From the NCBI RefSeq assembly GCF_002245625.1, contig NZ_NOIG01000004.1, positions 310,001-374,000 on the forward strand: a DNA stretch of 64,000 nucleotides, written 5' to 3'. The position numbers and the translations under genes are program-made. This DNA comes from Acidovorax kalamii (GTDB taxonomy: Bacteria > Pseudomonadota > Gammaproteobacteria > Burkholderiales > Burkholderiaceae_C). The notes below the pieces were generated by a model. The model was not told the origin of the DNA. It was given only the letters and a program-made list of their open reading frames with translations, and did not search any database. Shown here one piece after another: positions 28,518 to 36,569 of this stretch; within the stretch, counting starts at the first letter, position 1, and every line of letters starts with the position of its first letter.

Positions 28518-29072
28518 CTAGACAGCACCGCGCGCCAGCTCGAATGCCCGCCGTGTTTGAACCATGTACACAGCCGGCCCATCGGGGGTGTTTATCGTCT
28601 GTTGCGGCACGAACCCCGCCTTCTCGTAGCAGCGGATGGCTCGCAGGTTGTCCGGAGACGGGTCGGTCTGAATCCTGGTTACCTCAGGGTCGTTGAACAG
28701 CATCTCAACAAGCGCCCGAACCAGCTTGGTTCCAAGGCCTTTCCCCAACTGCGATGGATCTGCCAGGGATTGGTCTATTCCACGGACTCCAGGATCGGTT
28801 TCGTCTTCCCACCACCCGCTACCACTTCCAAGTGCGACATATGACTGCGCGTACCCCATCGGTTCGTTGTCCAGCATGGCGATGTATGGCGTGACAGACT
28901 CTTTCGCCAGAGCGCTTGGCAGGTACTCCTGCTGCACTTCAGCGAGTGTCGGCCGTGCTTCTTCTCCGCCCCACCACTCCACGATGTGAGGCCGGTTCAG
29001 CCAGTCATGGAGCATGGGAAGGTCCTGCTCGGTCATGAGGCGCAGTGTGACTGAGCCATGGTTGGTACTCAT
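28518..29072 (-). CDS. aminoglycoside 6'-N-acetyltransferase, AAC(6')-Ib-like
   Basis: A 184-aa GNAT enzyme that matches AAC(6')-Ib along its whole length as I recall that sequence. Shared blocks include SVTLRLMTE, HIVEWWGGEEARPTL, ESVTPYIAML, GYAQSYVALGSG, ETDPGVRGIDQSLA, SQLGKGLGTKLVRALVE, FNDPEV, QTDPSP, NLRAIRCYEKAGF and TPDGPAVYMVQTR. The family acetylates the 6'-amino group of tobramycin, kanamycin and amikacin. The Trp of GWWE and Asp of TPDGP, altered in the quinolone-acting cr variant, are unchanged. Differences spread through the protein indicate a distinct chromosomal relative and not a recent cassette copy. Start 29072 gives MSTNHGSVTLRLM; the longer frame to 29519 overlaps the ASCH gene. 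Confidence 0.93.
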   Translation of the reverse strand: MSTNHGSVTLRLMTEQDLPMLHDWLNRPHIVEWWGGEEARPTLAEVQQEYLPSALAKESVTPYIAMLDNEPMGYAQSYVALGSGSGWWEDETDPGVRGIDQSLADPSQLGKGLGTKLVRALVEMLFNDPEVTRIQTDPSPDNLRAIRCYEKAGFVPQQTINTPDGPAVYMVQTRRAFELARGAV

Positions 29073-29103
29073 GAAAACGGACTCCGTGTTGCCCAACGAC
29101 GGG

Positions 29104-29586
29104 CTAGGCCGTGCGGGGCTGAGGTTGATAGATGACTTTGAATTTCTCACAGGCGAGCAACATCCTCTCGTCAAACTGTCGCCCGGCTCTGGCGCACTCC
29201 TGCTCGAAGTACCGTCGATGGCCCTCAAGCCAGTAGGCGAGAGACCCGTCGCCTTCACCTTCGACGGCGGCAAACTCTGCGGTGACTTCGTTGTAGGGCA
29301 CAACATCGACGGCTTGCGTCTCAATGATGCACAGCGGCTGGCCTGACCAGGCTGTGACGATGCTGAGGTCTCCCGGCCTTGGGGGCCGTATTCCCTGGTC
29401 TTCGTAGGACCACAACGAGCCTGCGGTTGCACGCTTGATGCCGCGTAGCACCAGGTCGGCCAGTTCGTCGGCAAGCTCCTCGCTGTCGCCAAAGATGCAG
29501 ACGTCGTAGTAGCGGCCATGATCGGCCGTCCCTGTGGCGAGCAGGAACTCGTTCCAGAACGGAAGAAGGTGTGGGGGGACGGGCAT
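29104..29586 (-). CDS. ASCH domain-containing protein
   Basis: A 160-aa protein with an ASCH domain, a small beta-barrel related to PUA domains and thought to bind RNA or modified nucleotides. Recognisable parts are LVLRGIKRATAGSLWSYED, RPPRPGDLSIVTAWSGQPLCIIETQAVDVVPYNEV, and the C-terminal GDGSLAYWLEGHRRYFEQEC, matching the usual GDxSLxxWRxxHxxFF of this family. Start 29586 (MPVPPHLLPFWNEFL) fits family length; the frame remains open to 29796 without likeness. The stop lies 31 bases before the acetyltransferase start, so these genes are probably one unit. Function unknown in detail. Confidence 0.82.
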   Translation of the reverse strand: MPVPPHLLPFWNEFLLATGTADHGRYYDVCIFGDSEELADELADLVLRGIKRATAGSLWSYEDQGIRPPRPGDLSIVTAWSGQPLCIIETQAVDVVPYNEVTAEFAAVEGEGDGSLAYWLEGHRRYFEQECARAGRQFDERMLLACEKFKVIYQPQPRTA

Positions 29587-29683
29587 AGGTTGGTTTACGG
29601 CCTGATGTGGAAGTGAGGAGCAGCTGGCGCGAAGGGGTGGGAACCACAAGCTCAGCTGGTGGCTGTCCTGCTGGACTGCAGGG

Positions 29684-30016
29684 TCAGACACTTTCTTCAC
29701 GACGGATTTCCGAAGTAACACGCTGAATCGAACACGGCTCCAATCGCGCAGGCCAGAAACCAGGGGGACCAAAGCCACCGTGATGATGGAACTCACGGGA
29801 TGCGATGGGCATGGTGTTTTTGGTTTGAACTATTCCCTGCACTCGGGCCCGTTTTCCCATCCAACGCTCAAGAGCAGCTAGGTGGGGCTGGATGCTGCCA
29901 TTCTCGAAGGCTAGCCAACCGCTGGATCGATAGATGGCGCCTTCAATTTCATCATCACCTCTGCGTTCAGATTTGGGGTCGTGGAGGAGCTCGTAGCCTT
30001 CGGGCTTTGCGTTCAA
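29684..30016 (-). CDS. hypothetical protein
   Basis: A 110-aa frame beginning at a TTG (or at a later in-frame codon) with no recognised family. It contains YELLHDPKSERRGDDEIEGAIYRSSGWLAFENGSIQPHLAALERWMGKRARVQGIV, which reads like a genuine soluble protein: charged, without stop-prone low-complexity stretches. It is the first of the leftward genes in the lower-GC island, with 97 bases to the ASCH gene. It could be a small cassette-type gene. The start codon is uncertain. Confidence 0.5.
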   Translation of the reverse strand: MNAKPEGYELLHDPKSERRGDDEIEGAIYRSSGWLAFENGSIQPHLAALERWMGKRARVQGIVQTKNTMPIASREFHHHGGFGPPGFWPARLEPCSIQRVTSEIRREESV

Positions 30017-30132
30017 AAATTCTGCGAAACACGCTTGCCCCAGCCGTACAAACTATAGCTTGCGAAGTTGAAAGGCAAGGTAATCACACCTCCAATTCGA
30101 GCCGCGCACAGAACCCATGAACAGATGGGACG

Positions 30133-30173
30133 GTGCTCCTAGGCGCTCCCAGGCGCTCCTCGGTGCGCCTGGG
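30133..30173. repeat. 10-bp tandem repeat with an embedded hairpin
   Basis: Four near-identical 10-base units (GTGCTCCTAG, GCGCTCCCAG, GCGCTCCTCG, GTGCGCCTGG). CCCAGGCGC at 30148-30156 pairs with GCGCCTGGG at 30165-30173, a 9-bp stem with 8-base loop. It lies between the lower-GC island and the end of the EAL/GGDEF gene, possibly ending that gene's transcript, though no T run follows on the leftward strand. Confidence 0.55.
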
Positions 30174-30249
30174 ACCGAGGCGAACTGGCTTGCAGCGTGA
30201 ATCGCACGGCCCCTGTACCTGACTGAACCTGCGCTGCTCCCTCCATTCC

Positions 30250-32127
30250 CTACGCCGCCAGCACATCCTGCAGCGCCCGCGTGGCGGCCAGCGCGCCCAG
30301 GCTGGATTCGGTGAAGCCGCCGTGCAGCACCACACCGGTGGCGGCGAGCTTGGCCTCGTGTTTGGCCACGGCGGCCAGGTTGGCCACCTCTTCGGCGTGC
30401 CGGAAGCGCCCGGGGGTGATGCGCACTGCGCCAATGGCCAGCGTGGTGCACGGGAAGAACCGCCGCACGCCATGCCGGTCTTCTGCGTGGATGCCGCCCG
30501 CCAGCCGGGCGCCGTCGTCAAACAGCGTGACGGCCTCGCGCGCAAATTCGTCCACGATGTTCTTGCAGCGCTGCAGCCAGTTGCTGCTCTGAAAGATCAG
30601 CATGAAATCGTCCCCGCCCACATGACCCACGAAGTCGCGGCGTGCGTCGCAGTGGGCCGTGGCCAGGCGCGCCACCAGGCGGATCATCTGGTCGCCGCGC
30701 CAGTACCCATAGTGGTCGTTGAAGGGCTTGAAGTTGTTCAGGTCGGCATAGCAGGCCACAAACTCGGTGCCGCTCTCCAGCAGGCGCTGCATGTGCAGGC
30801 TGATGGGGATGTTGCCGGGCAGAAAGGTCAGCGGGTTGGCGTGCCGCGCGGCCTCGATGCGGGTCTCGGTCACGGCGCGCACCAGCTGGTCGCCCGTGCC
30901 CAGGCCCAGGTAGCGGCCGTTGTCGGTCACGATGTAGCCGTCGCTCAGGTAGCGTTGGTCCTGCGACGTGAGGATGCCCACGAGCTGATCCACATCGCAG
31001 TCCAGTTCCACCACGCGCGGCGCCAGGTTGGCAAACGCCAGGCACGATTTGCGGCCATGCACCTCGCGGAAGTACAGCGTGGCGTAGTGGTTCATGAACT
31101 GCTGGCGGTTGATGAGCGCCACGGGGCGGGTGCCGTCCACCACGGCCAGCGCGTGCAGGTCGGTGTGCTGGTGGAAGATCGCGGCCACCGCATCGTTGCT
31201 GGTGGCGGGCGATGCGGTGGGCGCTTGCACCACCAGCAGGCTGCGCAGGATGCCCGGGCGTGCGGTCTGGCCCAGGTGTGGCAGCACGGCCACGCGGCGG
31301 TCCTGCATCACTTCCAGCGCCGGGCCCTCTACCGTGTCGCGTGGCTCGCGTGCCGGGCGGCCCAGCAGCCAGCCCTGGCCGTAGGGGATGTCCAGGTCGC
31401 GCAGCGCGCGCAGGTCGTCGCGGGTTTCGATGCCTTCGGCAATCAGCTTGGTGCCAAACACATCGGCAATGCCCTTGATGGCTTGCAGCATCTGCAGGTT
31501 CTCAGGGTGGTCGCTGATGTCGTGGATGAAGTATTTGTCGATCTTCACGAAGTCGGGCTTGACCTCGGACCACAGCCGCAGGCTGGAGCGACCGTCGCCA
31601 AAATCGTCCAGCGCCACGCGCGCACCGCAGGCGTGCACGGCCTTGATGGCCTGGCGCAACACGGGCATATCGCTCACGCGCTCGTGTTCGGTGATCTCCA
31701 GCACCAGCATGCGGGCGCTCAGGCCAAAGCTGCGCACGGTCTCGCCCAGCATCTCTGCGCCCACCAGCGCCACGCCGTGCACCAGTGCATCGGCGCTGAT
31801 GTTGACGAACAGGCGGCCCGGCGCTTCGTGCTGGCCCCATTGGGCGAGTGCGGTGAACACGCACAGCAGCTCGAAGTCCTGCAGGATGCCCTCCTGCCGC
31901 GCCAGGCTCAGCAGCACGTCGGGGGTGTGGAGGGGTGAGTCCTGGGGGCCCCGGATCAGGGCCTCATGGGCATGGATGTTGCCCTCGCGCAGATCGGCCA
32001 GGGGCTGGAAGACGCAGTGCAGCCCACCCGCCTGCATCAGCCGGGCCAGCGGGCCGGTGCCATGGCGTGCAGCGGGCGACAGCAGCGCCATCATCGCCTC
32101 CAGCCGGCTCCATTGGGTGTTCTGCAT
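30250..32127 (-). CDS. EAL-CBS-GGDEF cyclic-di-GMP signalling protein
   Basis: A 625-aa cytoplasmic protein in the order EAL (residues about 25-270), a CBS-domain pair (about 290-420) and GGDEF (about 440-615). The EAL part looks active: E55-A-L, NIS, DDFGDGRSSLRLW, KIDKYFI, AEGIET and GQGWLLGRP are present. The GGDEF part has HVGGDDF in place of GG(D/E)EF, so it may bind GTP without making c-di-GMP, or have weak activity. CBS pairs often sense adenosine nucleotides. Start 32127 (MQNTQWSRL) is chosen over an upstream TTG at 32148. No signal or membrane helix. It stands alone, so its target pathway is unknown. Confidence 0.9.
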   Translation of the reverse strand: MQNTQWSRLEAMMALLSPAARHGTGPLARLMQAGGLHCVFQPLADLREGNIHAHEALIRGPQDSPLHTPDVLLSLARQEGILQDFELLCVFTALAQWGQHEAPGRLFVNISADALVHGVALVGAEMLGETVRSFGLSARMLVLEITEHERVSDMPVLRQAIKAVHACGARVALDDFGDGRSSLRLWSEVKPDFVKIDKYFIHDISDHPENLQMLQAIKGIADVFGTKLIAEGIETRDDLRALRDLDIPYGQGWLLGRPAREPRDTVEGPALEVMQDRRVAVLPHLGQTARPGILRSLLVVQAPTASPATSNDAVAAIFHQHTDLHALAVVDGTRPVALINRQQFMNHYATLYFREVHGRKSCLAFANLAPRVVELDCDVDQLVGILTSQDQRYLSDGYIVTDNGRYLGLGTGDQLVRAVTETRIEAARHANPLTFLPGNIPISLHMQRLLESGTEFVACYADLNNFKPFNDHYGYWRGDQMIRLVARLATAHCDARRDFVGHVGGDDFMLIFQSSNWLQRCKNIVDEFAREAVTLFDDGARLAGGIHAEDRHGVRRFFPCTTLAIGAVRITPGRFRHAEEVANLAAVAKHEAKLAATGVVLHGGFTESSLGALAATRALQDVLAA

Positions 32128-32198
32128 CGCGTTGTGGTCCCTGAGCAAGGACGCAAAGATACCCAGCCGCCGTGACGGTTTGGTTACAGAATCCAGGT

Positions 32199-32217
32199 TG
32201 CTATATTTTTGATAGCT
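32199..32217. repeat. GCTAT/ATAGC-type intergenic repeat
   Basis: TTGCTATATTTTTGATAGC lies between the EAL gene and the porin gene. It is a variant of the short palindromic repeat also seen at 8-24, 15008-15026 and 62076-62093. Confidence 0.4.
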
Positions 32218-32278
32218 TGCATGGCATGTCTGTAGCGCGGAGAGGGCCTTTTTTTCACGAAAAGCCCGCTCAAGAGCC

Positions 32279-33328
32279 TCAGAAACGGTGGCGGACGCCC
32301 ACGCCCACGCTGCTGCCCTTGGCCTGGTTGGTGATGCGGTCGGCCATGGCCATCACGTACAGGTCGGTGCGCTTGGACAGGAAATGGTCGTAGCCCACGG
32401 TGAAGGTCTTGCGCGAGATGTCGGTGGCGCTCAGCGTGGTCTGTGCCCACGATGCCAGCACCTTGCCGGTGGCGCCCACGGGCACCGACACGCCCAGCTG
32501 CGTGGTCTTGGCCTTGTTGGTGGTGTTGTCGGCCTTGGCCTGGCCATAGCTGGCAAAGGCCTTGACCACCGTGAAGTCGTAGGCGCCGCCCAGCATCCAG
32601 TCGGTCTTGGTCGTGCCCAGGTAGGTGCTGGGCACGGCGGGGTTGCTCATCTGGTCGCGCTCGTAAAAGCCGGTGAGCGTGATGGGGCCGTTGAAGTACA
32701 GCGCGTTGATGCCCACGTTCTTCTTGCCGCTGTCGCCCGCGATCTCGCCAAACTGGTAGTGCAGGTTGGCCGAGAGCCCGCCAAAGTTGGGCGTGCTGTA
32801 GATGATCTCGTTGGCCCAGCCGGTGTCGGATGGCGTGGTGGAACCCCAGCCGGTGCCGTTGAACAGCGGCACGTTCATGTGCAGGATCACGGGCGCGAAG
32901 GTGAACGAGTCGCCCAGCGGGTTCGACAGGATGGAAGGCAGGAAGTTGGGCGCCAGGCCCCGGCCCACAGTGACGCTGCCGAAGCCGCCCGACAGGCCCA
33001 CGTTGGCGTCGCGCGAGAAGAAGGTGTCGTTGGCGAAGCGGCCCTGGATGCCGCTGTCCACCTTGATGAAGGAGGTGAGCGCGAAGTTGGCCTTGAGCCC
33101 GCCGCCCAGGTCCTCCGTGCCCTTGACGCCAAACCACGACGTAGTCATGCCGCCGCTGCCCACTACAGCGCTGCGGCCCGCATCACCGGCATTTTTCATG
33201 GAGCCCACATACACGTCGGTCAGCCCCATCAGCTGGACCGAGCTTTGGGCCTGGACCCCGGTGGTGCACAGCAGCAGGGCGCCGCCCAGCGAGAGGGACA
33301 GAGACAGTGTGGACAGGTTTTTTTTCAT
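32279..33328 (-). CDS. outer membrane porin, Omp32/Gram-negative porin type
   Basis: A 349-aa 16-stranded trimeric porin of the betaproteobacterial type. There is a Lys-rich N terminus and a type I signal peptide ending VQAQS, then SVQLMGLTDVYVGSMKNAGD and the conserved SWFGVKGTEDLGGGLKANFALTS strand pair. NYG-like aromatic girdles alternate through the chain and the last strand ends GVGVRHRF with the terminal Phe needed for outer membrane assembly. The start at 33328 is fixed by the signal peptide. It probably allows passage of small anions and organic acids, as Omp32 does. The 313-base upstream gap also holds the regulatory region of the divergent Crp/Fnr gene. Confidence 0.93.
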   Translation of the reverse strand: MKKNLSTLSLSLSLGGALLLCTTGVQAQSSVQLMGLTDVYVGSMKNAGDAGRSAVVGSGGMTTSWFGVKGTEDLGGGLKANFALTSFIKVDSGIQGRFANDTFFSRDANVGLSGGFGSVTVGRGLAPNFLPSILSNPLGDSFTFAPVILHMNVPLFNGTGWGSTTPSDTGWANEIIYSTPNFGGLSANLHYQFGEIAGDSGKKNVGINALYFNGPITLTGFYERDQMSNPAVPSTYLGTTKTDWMLGGAYDFTVVKAFASYGQAKADNTTNKAKTTQLGVSVPVGATGKVLASWAQTTLSATDISRKTFTVGYDHFLSKRTDLYVMAMADRITNQAKGSSVGVGVRHRF

Positions 33329-33641
33329 GGATTTTCCTGGAGTGAAATGCCGGACGCCCGGCGTTGGGAGGAGGGGATTGCGGCCCGGTGTGCACCGTGG
33401 TGCAGCGGCGGGCCCGCACGCAGGAATCCGCAATTTCCGTGCCTCTGCTGACACAGGTTCTTACAGCTGCACATCCCATCGCAGTGCAAGCAGGGCAGGG
33501 TGCAGGCATGTGGGCGGTAGCAGGTCCGCGCGCAGCTTTCTTGTGTTTTTGCGCAAACCCTGGCAGGACGCGGCTTGCGACGTTGTGGGCCTTTGATCTT
33601 GCTCAATGCCCCGGGCGCGGCGGCGCGGCAAAGTGGCTTCC
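33329..33641. other. divergent regulatory region, porin and Crp/Fnr genes
   Basis: A 313-base gap between the divergent porin and regulator starts, lacking a credible gene. Apart from the FNR-like box, no strong palindrome was identified. The part next to the porin start is T-rich. Confidence 0.5.
33593..33606 (+). promoter_or_regulatory. FNR/CRP-like box before the Crp/Fnr gene
   Basis: TTGATCTTGCTCAA has the form TTGAT-N4-CTCAA, one base off the FNR consensus TTGAT-N4-ATCAA. It lies 36 bases before the chosen start of the Crp/Fnr-family gene at 33642, where an autoregulatory site would be expected. It overlaps the ATG of a longer possible reading frame starting at 33606, which is one reason to prefer 33642. 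Confidence 0.4.
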
Positions 33642-34265
33642 ATGCTGCCCTCTACCCTTTTCTCCCTGCCCGCTGACACCGAGGTGATCGCCCCCGGCGA
33701 AGTGCTGCGCAGGCGCAACGAGGTCCTCACCTCCGTGTTGCATCTGGAAAGCGGCCGCGTGCTGCGCGGTGTGCTGGATGACGGCTTTTTGCGCCACCAG
33801 CTAGGCGCGGTGGAAGGGCCGTTCTGGCTCGATGCCGCGTCGGCCCTGATGGGCATGCCCTTTCCGGTGGACATGGTGGCCGACACGCGCCTGCAGGTGC
33901 GGCGCCTGCCGATTGAAGCATTCCGCCGCAGCCTGGCGGCCATGCCAGCAGGCGCGCGCGGCCTGCTGCTGGACATGGCCCAAGGCTACCGGCAGCAGTC
34001 CGAACTGGCGGTAAGCCGCCTCGCGCAAGATGCGGAATCGCGCTGTGCGCAATGGCTGCTCAAGCACGCTGAACCCGACCCCTCGGGCGCCATGCAGGTC
34101 ACGCTGCACCAGCGCAAGCGCCTGATTGCCGCCCAGTTGGGCATTGCCCCCGAGACCTTCTCGCGCGTGCTGCGCCATTTGCGGGAGCTGGGCCTCATCC
34201 ATGGCACCGGCAACGTGCTGAACCTGCCCCAACCCCGGGCGTTGCAGTCGATGGCGGGGTGCTGA
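33642..34265 (+). CDS. Crp/Fnr family transcriptional regulator
   Basis: A 207-aa regulator with a shortened N-terminal effector barrel (LFSLPADTEVIAPGEVLRRRNEVLTSVLHLESGRVLRGVLDDG) and a C-terminal winged helix (residues about 140-200, QRKRLIAAQLGIAPETFSRVLRHLRELGLI), which is clearly of the HTH_Crp_2 type. No FNR-type cysteine cluster is seen, and the phosphate-binding cassette of CRP is not evident, so neither an iron-sulfur nor a cAMP signal can be assigned. Start 33642 (MLPSTLFSL) is preferred; a longer frame from 33606 adds a basic leader. Divergent from the porin gene and possibly controlling it. Confidence 0.82.
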   Translation: MLPSTLFSLPADTEVIAPGEVLRRRNEVLTSVLHLESGRVLRGVLDDGFLRHQLGAVEGPFWLDAASALMGMPFPVDMVADTRLQVRRLPIEAFRRSLAAMPAGARGLLLDMAQGYRQQSELAVSRLAQDAESRCAQWLLKHAEPDPSGAMQVTLHQRKRLIAAQLGIAPETFSRVLRHLRELGLIHGTGNVLNLPQPRALQSMAGC

Positions 34266-34341
34266 GGGCGCGCCTTCCCCGCGCAGCGGGGCGGCGCCGC
34301 ACTCAGGGTTTTTCCTTGCGTTTTTCCAAGGGTTCCACCCA

Positions 34342-34361
34342 AGCCCCCGGCCCCGGGGGCT
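34342..34361. other. GC-rich stem-loop upstream of the sensor diguanylate cyclase
   Basis: AGCCCCCGG and CCGGGGGCT form a 9-bp stem with a 2-base gap, about 90 bases before the next gene. It may end the Crp/Fnr transcript, but no T run follows. Confidence 0.35.
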
Positions 34362-34448
34362 GCGTATATTTGTTGGGACATGTCTGTTGTGACCCGTCCC
34401 CATGCCTAACCTTCCGCGTGCCTGCGACGCTCCTGTGCCGGGGTGTCC

Positions 34449-36569
34449 ATGACGGCCCCCGCACCCTCGGCTGCGCCCGACGACGCACCCGGCTGGCTGG
34501 TGCCGGGTGCGTTGGTGCTGCGGCTCATGCTGGTGGCGGCGCTGGCCGTGGCCTTGTCGGGGGCGGTTGCGGCCTGGCTGGTCACGCGCGCATCGGGTCA
34601 AGAGGCCGTGCGCCGGGTGGTCAACCAGCAGACCGATGAAGTCGAGGTGGTGGCCCGCCTGCTGGCCAGCAAGATCGAACAAAGCCAGAAGGTGCTGCGC
34701 ACCGTGGCCGCAGGCATCACGCCCGGCATGCTCGAATCCCCCTCGTCGCTAGAATGGCTGCTGCAGCAGGGTTTGCCCGCCGTGCAGTTCTTCGACACCA
34801 TGCAGGTGGCCCGCGACAACGGCGAGCTGCGCCTGAACCTGCGTGCCGGGCAGCAGCAAAAAGCCGCCGACCTGGACCCGGCCGAGCGCGACGCCCTGCG
34901 CCGCACCCTGGTGGACGGCAAACCCCTGGTGTCCGAATTGATCGCCGGGCGCGGTGGCGAGCCGCGTGTGATGTTCACCATGCCGTTGCACCGCGAAGAC
35001 GGCACCGTGCTGGGCGTGGTGGCCGGGGCCTTGCGCCTGCAGTCGCAAAGCCTGCTGCCCCCGTCCATGACACTGCCCGCACGCGAGGACTCGCAGCTCA
35101 TCGTGTTCACGCGCGACGGCACCATCCTCTCGCACTCCGACTCGTCCCGCATCCTGGGCCAGGTGCGTGATGAAGCCGGGCTGGCGCCGGTGTATGCGCG
35201 CTGGCTGACCCAGGCCCAGCCTGTGGTGGGGCGGGGCATGAGCCATGTGCAGCCCGACCACATCGTGAGCATGGCGGGCATGCCCCTGCCGCAGTGGATC
35301 GTGGCGCGGGTCAGCACCTCGCAGGCATTGCTTGCACCCCTGCGCGGCGCCCAGCGCGAGGCCTGGTGGCTGGCCGTGGCCAGCATGCTGCTGTGCATGC
35401 TGTTGGCCGTGGCCCTGATGGGCTGGATGGCCCAGCCCCTGGCGCAGCTCACCCACAAGGCGCGCCAGCTGCTCAAGACCAGCACCCGGCACCAGCAGCC
35501 CCCGACCGACCAGGACTGGCCCCGCGCGGGCGGCGAGGTCGGCGAGCTGGTGCGCGTGTTCCAGGGCCTGGTGCAGCAGGGCCAGCAGCAACAGCAGCGC
35601 AAGGACACGCTCGATGGCCAGTTCCAGGCCGTGCTCGACAGCGCCTCGGTGGGCATCATCATCTCGCGCCACGGCATGCTCGACGTGGTGGGCCGCCAGG
35701 CCTGCGTGATGCTGGGCTACACCGCGCAGGAGCTGCAGGGGCGCCCCGCACGCACTGTGTACGCCAGCGACGCCGACTATGCCCAGGTGGGCGAGCGCGT
35801 GCGCTCCGAGATGGCCGCACATGGCGCATTCGACGGCGACATCTGCTTCATGCGCAAGGACGGCACGCCCGTGTGGGCCCGTGTGCAGGGGCGCAGCGTG
35901 CGGCCCGACGAGATGCACGGCGGCACCGTGTGGATCCTGGAAGACATCACCGCCGCCCGCGAGGCCCAGGTGCAGCACGCCTGGGAGCGCTCGCACGATG
36001 CGCTCACCCAGCTCTACAACCGCGCTGCTTTTGACGAGCGCCTGGGCCTGCTGATGGCCGAGCGCTCCACGCGCCAGCGCAGTGCCGCAGAGGACGAAGA
36101 CGGCAACGAGCCGCAGGGCGACGGGGTGGTGTTGTTCCTCGATCTGGACCATTTCACCGTGGTCAACGACGTTGCAGGCCATGACGCGGGTGACGATGTG
36201 CTGCGCCATGTGGCCCGCCTGCTGGCATCGCAGGTGCGCCAGATCGGCTGGGCGGCGCGCCTGGGGGGCGACGAGTTTGCGGTGGTGCTGCCCGGCTGCG
36301 CCCTGGCACGCGGCCAGGCGGTGGCGGAGCAACTGCGCGTGGCGGTGCATGCCTGGGAGCCGTCGTACCAGGGGCGCAGTTTCACGCTGGGGGTGAGCAT
36401 CGGGCTGGTGGTGCTGGATGCGAGCCTGCAGGATGTGCCGTCGGTGCTGTATGCGGCGGACATGGCTTGTTATGACGCCAAGCGGGCGGGGCGCAACCGG
36501 GTGGAGACGCGGCATGCGAGCCAGGCGACGGTGTCGGCTTCGGGGCGGATGGCGCTAGGGCCGGTTTGA
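34449..36569 (+). CDS. membrane sensor diguanylate cyclase (dCache-PAS-GGDEF)
   Basis: A 706-aa membrane-bound c-di-GMP synthase. A first membrane helix lies near residues 20-45 and a second near 310-335; between them is an extracytoplasmic dCache-type sensor (TDEVEVVARLLASKIEQSQ to PQWIVARVSTSQAL). A HAMP-like segment follows, then a Gln-rich coiled coil, a PAS domain (residues about 395-510, VLDSASVGIIISRHG with FMRKDGTPVWARV) and GGDEF at the C terminus. The catalytic motif RLGGDEFAVVLPG is intact and FLDLDHFTVVND is canonical, so activity is expected. ATG 34449 is taken in preference to a GTG two codons earlier. The sensed ligand is unknown. Confidence 0.92.
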   Translation: MTAPAPSAAPDDAPGWLVPGALVLRLMLVAALAVALSGAVAAWLVTRASGQEAVRRVVNQQTDEVEVVARLLASKIEQSQKVLRTVAAGITPGMLESPSSLEWLLQQGLPAVQFFDTMQVARDNGELRLNLRAGQQQKAADLDPAERDALRRTLVDGKPLVSELIAGRGGEPRVMFTMPLHREDGTVLGVVAGALRLQSQSLLPPSMTLPAREDSQLIVFTRDGTILSHSDSSRILGQVRDEAGLAPVYARWLTQAQPVVGRGMSHVQPDHIVSMAGMPLPQWIVARVSTSQALLAPLRGAQREAWWLAVASMLLCMLLAVALMGWMAQPLAQLTHKARQLLKTSTRHQQPPTDQDWPRAGGEVGELVRVFQGLVQQGQQQQQRKDTLDGQFQAVLDSASVGIIISRHGMLDVVGRQACVMLGYTAQELQGRPARTVYASDADYAQVGERVRSEMAAHGAFDGDICFMRKDGTPVWARVQGRSVRPDEMHGGTVWILEDITAAREAQVQHAWERSHDALTQLYNRAAFDERLGLLMAERSTRQRSAAEDEDGNEPQGDGVVLFLDLDHFTVVNDVAGHDAGDDVLRHVARLLASQVRQIGWAARLGGDEFAVVLPGCALARGQAVAEQLRVAVHAWEPSYQGRSFTLGVSIGLVVLDASLQDVPSVLYAADMACYDAKRAGRNRVETRHASQATVSASGRMALGPV

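Noticed and set aside
27510..30050. A true integron cassette array
   Set aside because: No integrase gene, no recognisable paired attC arms, and two gene junctions have only 6 to 31 bases, too short for a full attC. Kept only as a low-confidence relic.
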